From an uncultured Ignavibacteriota bacterium (GTDB lineage Bacteria > Bacteroidota > Ignavibacteria > Tepidaquicellales > Tepidaquicellaceae): 5,650 nt of DNA. The DNA lies in assembly GCA_937959065.1 (NCBI GenBank), contig CALGOI010000203.1, forward strand, positions 1 through 5,650, in the 5' to 3' direction. This document shows positions 1-5,650 of this stretch, one piece after another. Made by a program: the position numbers and the translations under genes. The notes under the pieces were generated by a model. That model was not told the DNA's origin and did no database searches. It saw nothing but the letters and a program-made list of their open reading frames with translations. Positions within the stretch are counted from its first letter, which is position 1. Each line of letters begins with the position of its first letter.

Positions 1-1103
1 GCTATTTTACCATTTATTCTTTCCTGATACAAAGCTTCTCCGTAAACTGCGAATCCCTCGTTAAGCCAGATGTTCTCCCAGTTAGCGCATGTGATTTTGT
101 CTCCGAACCATTGATGAGTCAACTCATGAACCATTATATTTACATAAAATGCACCCATGGATGAAATAGTCTGGTGTTCCATCCCTGCAAATATCCCAAA
201 CTCCGCGTGACCGTATTTCTCGTTAATAAATGGATACTCACCAAAATAATCCGACATCACCTGTAGCATTTGTGGGGTCTCATCGAGCAGGCTCTTTAAT
301 TGAGGAAAATTTTGAGGATAGATATAGTCTATGACCAACATCGAATCAGAAGGGGAGTATTTGAAATAATTTGTATATACCGAATAATCTGCGATCGCAA
401 GTGAGATTAGGTAAGGCGCAATGGGATAGCGTGATTTCCATTTGAATGTCTTTGTACCGTTTCCATTATTAATCTCCTCCTCCAGAACACCATTTGATAC
501 ACCCGTAAGATTATCAGCAATAGTAATCCATACGTCGGACGAATCCGCCTTATCGGAAGGATTATCCTTATTAGGAAACCAGGTCTTTGCGCCATAGGGT
601 TCACTCAGTGTCCATATAGCCGGAACGCCTAGATTTTCTCCAAACACAAAGCTCCCCAATCCCGTTACGTCGGGTACACCGTGGTAAGTGATTGTCAATG
701 AAACACTTTCTCCAACAGGAACATTTTCCGGTAATGTAATGAACAACTTATCATCAGATTGAGAGTAGGCCAATGTTTCATCCAATTTTTTTATAGAATC
801 GATCACCATGTTATCCTCGAAGTCTAAAAAGAATGAGCTTAAGATATTTCGTGTGATAAAATTAACTGTTACTGTTCCGTTAAGAAGATCCGGTGTAGTT
901 GTGATCTTCAAATCCAATTTATAATAAGTAACGTCGATTGTGGAGTCTCCGGGGTAATCAAAATTATTTAACCCATTTCCATTATAATATTTAATCTTGG
1001 AATATGAACAAAGATGCGGTTCTTCATCAGCAGGACCGGAGTATGCTGACCCCGCTGATATGAGAATTATTAAAATTAAAACTATTATCTCAGTTATTTT
1101 CAA
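1..1103 (-). CDS. Secreted M1-family zinc aminopeptidase, N-terminal part (C-terminus beyond left edge)
   Basis: This is a metallopeptidase of the M1 (gluzincin) family, which removes N-terminal residues from peptides. About 367 codons are present, open through to base 1. The zinc site is complete: HELTH at residues 326-330 and, 18 residues later, Glu349 in WLNEG. The substrate-binding GxMEN motif appears as GMEHQ (residues 307-311), a variant I recall from secreted Bacteroidota-type members. Upstream lies the N-terminal beta domain, including a WFPNKDNPSDKA segment typical of the family. Residues 1-20 form a signal peptide (Lys2, a hydrophobic Ile/Leu core, then AGSA as a likely cleavage site), so the enzyme should act in the periplasm or outside the cell. 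The start is TTG at 1103-1101: an in-frame TAA lies immediately upstream and no ATG precedes the signal peptide. TTG overlaps the transporter's TGA as TTGA, suggesting translational coupling. The C-terminal helical domain, and any sorting domain, lies outside the window. Confidence 0.93.
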   Translation of the reverse strand, partial: MKITEIIVLILIILISAGSAYSGPADEEPHLCSYSKIKYYNGNGLNNFDYPGDSTIDVTYYKLDLKITTTPDLLNGTVTVNFITRNILSSFFLDFEDNMVIDSIKKLDETLAYSQSDDKLFITLPENVPVGESVSLTITYHGVPDVTGLGSFVFGENLGVPAIWTLSEPYGAKTWFPNKDNPSDKADSSDVWITIADNLTGVSNGVLEEEINNGNGTKTFKWKSRYPIAPYLISLAIADYSVYTNYFKYSPSDSMLVIDYIYPQNFPQLKSLLDETPQMLQVMSDYFGEYPFINEKYGHAEFGIFAGMEHQTISSMGAFYVNIMVHELTHQWFGDKITCANWENIWLNEGFAVYGEALYQERINGKI

Positions 1104-2008
1104 TTATTCGCTCTTTTTGATCTTATGTATCCATAGAATTCGGATATTACCATCCCGGATACCATTATAACAGCACCGATTATTTGGTCAAATGCAAGCG
1201 TCTCGTTAATAATCAGATAAGCTGCAAACACTGCAAAAACCAGCTCCATGCTGTAAATTATACCCGCTTTTACAGGTGAAGTATACCCCTGGTACCTGTT
1301 TATTATGATCCATGCTATCAGAGTACAGACAATTGCTGTATACAGCAAGTAAATTATTCCCGCTGTATCATAAATTATAAAAAAATCATCTGTAATTGCA
1401 ATTTCATAAGTTGTCATCGAAATAAACCCGAACACTGTCATCACCAGGAACTGTCCAAGCACAAGAGCTTTATAATCAGCTCCTTTTTGGTTTAAGAATT
1501 TATCCAGGTAAACAATGTGTATCGCAAAGAATAACGCGCATATCAGGGTAAAGAAATCACCAATGTTGAAATTCGAATATTGAACCTGTGTCAAGAATAT
1601 AAGGCCGATAGTTACTAATATAACACCGGTAATGTTTTCTGCACGGGGTACTTTCTTTATGATAAAATATTGTATGAATGGTAATATAACAACATAAGTA
1701 CCGGTAATGAAAGCTGACTTCTGGGCTGTGGTTATAACCAGCCCTATCGTCTGGGTTATAAATCCAATATATACGAAGATGCCCAGTATTAATCCGTATT
1801 TCAGGTCAATCCATTTAATATTTTTGAATATTTTTGGATATATAAGCATGAATAGCAACAGTTTTATCCCGAAACGTATGAATACAAATGCGTGAGGTGA
1901 AATAAAATTAAGAGTGATCTTTATTAATGGAAAGGACAATCCCCAGTTGAATGCGACAAATAGAAGAAGCAGCTCAGCTTTGAGTCTTATTTTATCTTTT
2001 TGCTCCAA
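1100..2008 (-). CDS. EamA/DMT-superfamily membrane transporter
   Basis: The 302-residue protein has the usual length and hydrophobicity of a 10-helix drug/metabolite transporter built from two EamA repeats (roughly residues 12-144 and 154-292). Repeat 1 opens with the family pattern AELLLLFVAFNWG (Trp22-Gly23). Repeat 2 ends with the characteristic stretch PVKAGIIYSMELVFAVFAAY followed by an NETL segment, where the family usually has GE.L. It sits in the inner membrane; EamA proteins export metabolites, amino acids or lipid-linked sugars, and sequence alone does not give the substrate. The start is TTG at 2008-2006, placed directly after the UbiA stop (TGA-TTG, zero spacing, same frame). No ATG precedes helix 1, so TTG is forced. 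A perfect hairpin covers this stop/start junction. Given the UbiA enzyme and GT-C glycosyltransferase upstream, a role as a polyprenyl-phosphate-sugar flippase is possible but is inference. Confidence 0.9.
   Translation of the reverse strand: MEQKDKIRLKAELLLLFVAFNWGLSFPLIKITLNFISPHAFVFIRFGIKLLLFMLIYPKIFKNIKWIDLKYGLILGIFVYIGFITQTIGLVITTAQKSAFITGTYVVILPFIQYFIIKKVPRAENITGVILVTIGLIFLTQVQYSNFNIGDFFTLICALFFAIHIVYLDKFLNQKGADYKALVLGQFLVMTVFGFISMTTYEIAITDDFFIIYDTAGIIYLLYTAIVCTLIAWIIINRYQGYTSPVKAGIIYSMELVFAVFAAYLIINETLAFDQIIGAVIMVSGMVISEFYGYIRSKRANN
1111..1116 (-). promoter_or_regulatory. Possible Shine-Dalgarno site for the M1 peptidase TTG start
   Basis: On the coding strand AAAGAG sits 7 nt upstream of the TTG at 1103-1101, inside the last codons of the transporter gene. 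It is a partial match to the anti-SD consensus at a sensible spacing and supports the TTG as the real start. The match is short and could arise by chance in AT-rich sequence. Confidence 0.35.
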
Positions 2009-2028
2009 TCAAAGTCCGAACTTTGATT
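2007..2028 (-). promoter_or_regulatory. Perfect 9-bp hairpin over the UbiA stop / transporter start
   Basis: On the coding strand the arms AATCAAAGT (2028-2020) and ACTTTGATT (2015-2007) are exact reverse complements separated by the loop TCGG. The 3' arm contains the UbiA TGA stop (2011-2009) and the first two bases of the transporter's TTG start. The only SD-like bases, GGA, lie across the loop and stem top. No U-tract follows, so it is not an intrinsic terminator. In the mRNA it could hide the transporter start until a ribosome finishing the UbiA gene melts it. That function is inferred; the inverted repeat itself is read directly. Confidence 0.5.
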
Positions 2029-2899
2029 TGTAGATTATCGCAAATGATATCACAAACCAAAGTACGCTGTTTATGATTATTGGCAGGTCTTTTGTAACTA
2101 TCTGAGTGGGGCTTTCACCCAGGTTCTTTTTGTGGATGAGATACATATAACGGAATATACCGTAAATAACAAAAGGTGTGGTGTAAATAAGATTATCCGA
2201 ATGGAATGTCTCGATTGTTTTTTCGGATACTGTGTATAGTGCGTATGAAATTATAGTTCCTGTTGCAGCAATCGTATTCATCTGGTCTGTGAAAGGAATA
2301 GAATATTGCTCTAGTACTTTTCTCTGCTTTGTCAGACTATCCTGTTCTGATTGTGAAAGTTCTGCACGGCGTTTTGATATACCAAGGAAAAGTGAAATAA
2401 AAATCGTTGTAAGTATCATCCAGCTGGATAATGGTACATCTATTGCAAACGCACCGGCCGCCACCCTGATCATAAATCCGAATGAAATGAAGAATACATC
2501 TAGCAGTACAACGTTCTTTACGAAATATGTGTAAAGAATATTAATTACAAAGTATAACCCAATTGCAACATTGAATTTCCAGTTGAGGAATGTGCATATA
2601 AATACTGCTAATGCGAATATAAAAATAAAAATAATTCTTGCTTCATTTATCGAAACATCACCGGATGCAATCGGACGGAATCGCTTTTTCTTATGTGCTC
2701 TGTCGGCTTCTACATCGCTTATATCATTAATAATATATACACAGCTCGATATCAAACAAAATGCAATGAAAGCTTCAATGTTTACAAATAATACGCCGAG
2801 GTTGGTTAGAAGACCGGAAAATAAAATGGATGCAAAAAGAAAAAGGTTCTTTATCCACTGTTTTGGTCTTAATAGCTGTATTATTTTAAGGATTTTCAC
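2009..2899 (-). CDS. UbiA-family prenyltransferase, decaprenyl-phosphate phosphoribosyltransferase-like
   Basis: This is a polytopic UbiA-superfamily enzyme of 296 residues, the usual family length. The first Asp-rich motif is N58-D59-x-x-D62-x-x-x-D66, followed by KKKRFRPIASG (70-80). The second region is KNVVLLDVFF (128-137) leading into R145-x-x-A-G. The N-terminal LRPKQWIKNL and the VYIINDISDVEADR block match the subgroup that transfers phosphoribose from PRPP to polyprenyl phosphate (DPPR synthase, first membrane step to decaprenyl-phosphoryl arabinose in mycobacteria), rather than the quinone or haem prenyltransferases. About eight to nine membrane helices are visible. The start is GTG at 2899-2897, overlapping the glycosyltransferase's TGA as GTGA. 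An in-frame TAA at 2926-2924 leaves no other start codon before the conserved N-terminus. The protein stops one TGA before the transporter in the same frame. The family call is firm; the exact donor and lipid acceptor are less so. Confidence 0.87.
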   Translation of the reverse strand: MKILKIIQLLRPKQWIKNLFLFASILFSGLLTNLGVLFVNIEAFIAFCLISSCVYIINDISDVEADRAHKKKRFRPIASGDVSINEARIIFIFIFALAVFICTFLNWKFNVAIGLYFVINILYTYFVKNVVLLDVFFISFGFMIRVAAGAFAIDVPLSSWMILTTIFISLFLGISKRRAELSQSEQDSLTKQRKVLEQYSIPFTDQMNTIAATGTIISYALYTVSEKTIETFHSDNLIYTTPFVIYGIFRYMYLIHKKNLGESPTQIVTKDLPIIINSVLWFVISFAIIYKSKFGL

Positions 2900-4455
2900 T
2901 TTTCGCTTTCCGGGTAATGGATTTTATATACTTTCATCTCTTCTCCTCCGCAAATGGTATTGTCTTCTAATATTGCAGAGCGAACATATTCAAATCTATC
3001 GCCGTACTTTGCTAAGAAAGGCTCAAACCATGTATCATATATTATAACATAACTTACATTATTATTTTTTAAAAGATAATAAGTAGAGTCGAGATTATCC
3101 TGCCATTGATATGTTCTATATCTTAATATCTCAGGGGATACCAGTCCTGCCATATCTACAACTTTATTTTTCGTGATAAACGTTATCGCGCCAATATCAT
3201 TCAATGCAATTGTCTCATCTTTCCCGACATTCTGATCTACCCAGTGAGCAAGTGTTACCTGCTGGTCATTTATATTCTGGGTATTCATCCCTATAGCCCT
3301 TGCATATACAGCGTAATACAATAACGAAAAACCTACAATCAATATCAAGGCAAGGCGGCTTAAAGCGAAGTCCTTAAGCTTTCTGTTCTTCAATTTATCC
3401 GATAAAGAAAAGTATATATAAAAAGCAGCAAAGTTTATCAATGGCAATAATGGCATGATATACCTGCCATGATGTCTCCAGTTCGGTACGAAAAGTGAAC
3501 TAATTGCCGGAAGCAAAAAGATCCAAAGAAAAATTAAATTAACACTTCTGAATTCGTAAAAAAACTTCTTCCTTAAATTTATTATGTAATATACTATCCC
3601 TGCGAGATACAGCAGAGTTATAATAAAATTATCTCTGAATAAGAATGTAAATGTAACCTCCAGGTACTTCTTGCTGGGAATAAAATCATTTAACCTGCCG
3701 CCCTGCCCTCTGAATGTAGTTGGGAGGAAGTGTTCACTGGTAAAGTGTGAAAATACAAAATACGGAGTGGTTATAATTATAAATATTACTATCCCGAAGC
3801 TGAGAGGTAGTATTACTTTATTAAAATTCTTTTCCTTGATCGAATTTACAACAACGTCAATTACATACAATCCGAATAATAAAAAACTCTCGGGTCTGGT
3901 TACTGATGCTAGAGCAAACAGTAGAGAGGGGATCAGAGTAAATCTTTTCTGTTCCAAATTAATTATATGAGCATATATTCCGCCTATACACAGGAATGTA
4001 AACAAAGTAGTTTCCATTCCCGATAATCCGGCCCATGCCAATCTACCCGTTAATACTGTTACTATAGCGACAAATAATGATATAGTGCCCGCTTCATTTT
4101 TAGTCGATGCTTTTCTGGAAAATATCTCGAGAGATAATCTGTAAATGAATAAACAGCTGAGCAGGTGAAATATGGCTGATAGGAATACTGAGTTAAAAAT
4201 ATAATTACCGGATATGAAGCTGAATGCCGCAAGTAATACTACCCACAACGGGGATGTACTTCCTGCTACAGGTTGTCCAATGTTATAATGGAAAAAGTAT
4301 CCGCTGGCGAAGTTCTCCGCGAAGCGGAAATGTATCCAGCTGTCATCGAGTGGTACGCCCATCTGACCACCGGTATAGATGTATTCTACTATTAAATAAA
4401 AAGCGTACGTAAATACGCACGCTCCTATTATATATAAGTAATTTTTATCCTTCAA
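2896..4455 (-). CDS. GT-C fold polytopic glycosyltransferase (AftB/ArnT-like architecture)
   Basis: The 519-residue integral membrane protein has the layout of GT-C glycosyltransferases that use polyprenyl-phosphate sugars as donors. Helix 1 (about residues 6-26) leads to an external loop with the Asp pair D37-D38 in PLDDSWIHFRFAEN, then GSTSPLW (65-71). This resembles the DDA.I..RYA.N / G.TNPLW pattern of AftB-type arabinofuranosyltransferases and related enzymes. Many further helices follow, with NWRHHGRYIMPLLP in the middle-to-late region. The last ~130 residues form a soluble, probably periplasmic domain containing LNDIGAITFITKNKVVDMAGLVSP. The start is TTG at 4455-4453, 4 nt after the mutase stop. 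The frame is closed upstream by TAA at 4503-4501, with no ATG or GTG between, and the first in-frame ATG (Met32) would delete helix 1. No good SD is visible. Donor and acceptor cannot be read; the adjacent UbiA enzyme suggests a polyprenyl-phosphate pentose donor. Confidence 0.85.
   Translation of the reverse strand: MKDKNYLYIIGACVFTYAFYLIVEYIYTGGQMGVPLDDSWIHFRFAENFASGYFFHYNIGQPVAGSTSPLWVVLLAAFSFISGNYIFNSVFLSAIFHLLSCLFIYRLSLEIFSRKASTKNEAGTISLFVAIVTVLTGRLAWAGLSGMETTLFTFLCIGGIYAHIINLEQKRFTLIPSLLFALASVTRPESFLLFGLYVIDVVVNSIKEKNFNKVILPLSFGIVIFIIITTPYFVFSHFTSEHFLPTTFRGQGGRLNDFIPSKKYLEVTFTFLFRDNFIITLLYLAGIVYYIINLRKKFFYEFRSVNLIFLWIFLLPAISSLFVPNWRHHGRYIMPLLPLINFAAFYIYFSLSDKLKNRKLKDFALSRLALILIVGFSLLYYAVYARAIGMNTQNINDQQVTLAHWVDQNVGKDETIALNDIGAITFITKNKVVDMAGLVSPEILRYRTYQWQDNLDSTYYLLKNNNVSYVIIYDTWFEPFLAKYGDRFEYVRSAILEDNTICGGEEMKVYKIHYPESEK
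2906..2911 (-). promoter_or_regulatory. Possible Shine-Dalgarno site for the UbiA GTG start
   Basis: GGAAAG on the coding strand lies 6 nt (CGAAAA) upstream of the GTG at 2899-2897, within the last codons of the glycosyltransferase gene. It is a fair but imperfect SD match that supports the GTG start, which is also fixed by the upstream in-frame stop. Confidence 0.35.
4394..4425 (-). terminator. Terminator-like hairpin plus U-rich tail inside the glycosyltransferase start
   Basis: On the coding strand AGCGTGCGTA (4423-4414) pairs with TACGTACGCT (4411-4402) through ten positions, nine Watson-Crick and one G-U, around a TT loop. The tail TTTTATTTAAT follows directly. This has the form of an intrinsic terminator, GC-richer than its surroundings, but it lies at codons 11-20 of the glycosyltransferase gene (first membrane helix). 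It could attenuate transcription unless a ribosome is already translating the new gene. The T-tract also encodes aromatic and hydrophobic residues, so it may be coincidental. Confidence 0.35.
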
Positions 4456-4459
4456 TTTC

Positions 4460-5650
4460 TTAGAATACTGCTTGTTCTTCGTATATTCCGAATGGCTCTT
4501 TTAATTCGGTACACATTTCTTCAAGTGTCACATACTTGCGAGCACAATCCAGTACTCTTGGCATTAGGTTCGTTCCATCATCAGCAGATTTTCGTAGCTC
4601 CTTAAGTGCATTCTTAACATCTTCCTGGTTACGCGATGCCTTTAATTCTTTAACCCTCTTGATCTGTCTTTCCTCGACTTCTTTTGAGATATAAAGAATA
4701 GGTATCTCAATCTGCTCATCCTCTTCTATGAACTCGTTTACACCAACTACTATCTTTTCCTTCTTATCCAGTTCCTGCTGATACTGGTATGCGGCATCTG
4801 CTATTTCCCTCTGGAAGAAACCGTTTTCTATACAAGCTATCACACCGCCCTGCTTATCGATTAAATCAAAATATCTTTCTGCTTCAGCTTCTATATCATC
4901 GGTAAGTTTTTCTACATAGTAGCTGCCTCCTAATGGGTCGGCTACATTTGCAACCCCATGTTCATAAGCAATGATCTGCTGGGTTCTTAAAGCGATTTTA
5001 ACTGCCTTATCAGAAGGAAGTGCTAACGTTTCATCCATAGAGTTAGTATGAAGTGACTGTGTGCCTCCAAGTACTCCTGCTAATGCTTCGATTGCAGTCC
5101 TTACGATATTATTTTCAGGCTGCTGAGCAGTCAGTGAACAACCGGCTGTCTGAGTATGAAATCTCAGTTTCCATGATTTTTCACTCTTTGCGCCATACTT
5201 ATTCTTCATTCTCTTGGCATATATTCTTCTCGCTGCTCTGAATTTTGCTATCTCCTCGAAGAAATCGAGATGTGAATTAAAGAAGTGAGATATTCTCGGA
5301 GCAAATGCATCAACGTCCATTCCTCTTTCTATACATGCTTCGATGTAAGCGAAACCATCCGCGAGTGTAAACGCCAGCTCCTGCGCCGCAGTAGAACCGG
5401 CTTCACGAATATGATAACCGCTGACGCTCACCGGATTGAATTGAGGTACTTCATTTGTACAATACTCTATCATATCTACGATGATCCTCATGGATTCATT
5501 TGGAGGATAGATATACTCTTTCTGCGCTATGTACTCTTTTAAAATATCGTTTTGAAGTGTCCCTCTTAATTGATCGAACGGAACTCCCTGTTTTTCAGCA
5601 ACTGCAAGGTAATATGCGAATATCATTATGGCAGGGGAGTTGATCGTCAT
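4460..5650 (-). CDS. B12-dependent acyl-CoA mutase large subunit (isobutyryl-CoA mutase-like), 5' end beyond right edge
   Basis: This is the C-terminal 396 residues of a methylmalonyl-CoA mutase family catalytic subunit, which interconverts branched and straight acyl-CoA carbon skeletons with adenosylcobalamin in the cytoplasm. Family blocks are in order: GTLQNDILKEY (30-40), SVSGYHIREAGST (75-87), LRFHTQTAG, SLTAQQPENNIVRT, GGTQSLHTNSMDETLALPSD and DPLGGSYYVE. Aligned to Propionibacterium MutB numbering, fragment residues 79-80 are Tyr243-His244 and residue 33 is Gln197. Fragment residue 43 is Gln where MutB has Arg207, the residue that holds the methylmalonyl carboxylate; isobutyryl-CoA mutases have Gln there. 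The Met at 5650 falls inside a conserved SMTINSPA-type segment, so it is internal; roughly 160 residues are missing upstream. The protein ends at FGIYEEQAVF without a B12-binding domain, so that domain must be a separate small subunit elsewhere. Family certain; substrate moderately supported. Confidence 0.95.
   Translation of the reverse strand: MTINSPAIMIFAYYLAVAEKQGVPFDQLRGTLQNDILKEYIAQKEYIYPPNESMRIIVDMIEYCTNEVPQFNPVSVSGYHIREAGSTAAQELAFTLADGFAYIEACIERGMDVDAFAPRISHFFNSHLDFFEEIAKFRAARRIYAKRMKNKYGAKSEKSWKLRFHTQTAGCSLTAQQPENNIVRTAIEALAGVLGGTQSLHTNSMDETLALPSDKAVKIALRTQQIIAYEHGVANVADPLGGSYYVEKLTDDIEAEAERYFDLIDKQGGVIACIENGFFQREIADAAYQYQQELDKKEKIVVGVNEFIEEDEQIEIPILYISKEVEERQIKRVKELKASRNQEDVKNALKELRKSADDGTNLMPRVLDCARKYVTLEEMCTELKEPFGIYEEQAVF

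Noticed and set aside
407..604. 65-codon open frame on the minus strand
   Set aside because: It sits inside the M1 peptidase gene in a different frame; the peptidase frame is continuous and carries conserved family motifs across the same bases.
1027..1049. 6-bp inverted repeat TCAGCA / TGCTGA with an 11-nt loop near the peptidase signal peptide
   Set aside because: The stem is short, the loop long, there is no U-tract, and it lies within codons for the signal peptide end; chance is the simplest explanation.
2009..2011. UGA as a selenocysteine codon joining the UbiA and transporter genes
   Set aside because: A bacterial SECIS element lies just downstream of the UGA, while this hairpin ends with the UGA in its 3' arm. 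Both flanking proteins have complete normal ends, and no Cys/Sec site is expected there.
2571..3047. 158-codon open frame on the plus strand
   Set aside because: It lies antisense to the UbiA N-terminus and the glycosyltransferase C-terminus, both clearly conserved proteins. Its translation has no recognisable family pattern, so it is a shadow of AT-rich coding sequence.
4360..4362. Downstream ATG (Met32) as the glycosyltransferase start
   Set aside because: It would remove membrane helix 1 and start only five residues before the conserved Asp pair, leaving an abnormal gap after the mutase gene; the TTG at 4455 gives the full domain.
5648..5650. ATG at the right edge as the real start of the mutase
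   Set aside because: The residues after it align to an internal conserved segment of the family about 165 residues from the usual N-terminus, so the gene continues beyond the window.

Overview
The window is an AT-rich bacterial stretch with five protein genes, all on the minus strand and packed head to tail. It reads like one polycistronic unit. In transcription order (high to low coordinates) the genes are: the C-terminal two thirds of a B12-dependent acyl-CoA mutase large subunit (cut by the right edge); a polytopic GT-C type glycosyltransferase; a UbiA-family prenyltransferase resembling decaprenyl-phosphate phosphoribosyltransferase; an EamA/DMT-family 10-helix transporter; and the N-terminal part of a secreted M1 zinc aminopeptidase (cut by the left edge). 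No tRNA, rRNA, CRISPR, insertion sequence or attachment site was found, and no gap is long enough to hold another gene.

Spacing is extremely tight: 4 bp between mutase and glycosyltransferase, a 4-bp overlap (GTGA) into the UbiA gene, zero bases (TGA directly followed by TTG) into the transporter, and a 4-bp overlap (TTGA) into the peptidase. All four starts visible in the window are non-ATG (TTG, GTG, TTG, TTG), and in each case upstream in-frame stops leave no ATG alternative that keeps the expected N-terminus. Translation is therefore probably coupled along the message. No promoter is visible; the unit must begin beyond the right edge.

The three middle genes could form one pathway. A UbiA enzyme would place a phosphoribosyl group on polyprenyl phosphate. 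A small membrane transporter could move the lipid-linked sugar across the membrane. A GT-C enzyme would transfer the sugar to an acceptor outside. This resembles the mycobacterial decaprenyl-phosphoryl-arabinose route, but the organism does not look actinobacterial. The scheme is inference from family and order only. The mutase carries Gln where methylmalonyl-CoA mutases have the substrate-binding Arg, so it is more likely an isobutyryl-CoA-type mutase.

Two RNA structures stand out on the coding strand. One is a terminator-like hairpin with a U-rich tail about 30 nt into the glycosyltransferase gene. The other is a perfect 9-bp hairpin spanning the UbiA stop and the transporter start. The AT-rich coding style, the M1 peptidase subtype (GMEHQ variant of the GxMEN motif) and the mutase type suggest the Bacteroidota/Chlorobiota/Ignavibacteriota group. 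That placement is a judgement from protein style, not a measured result.
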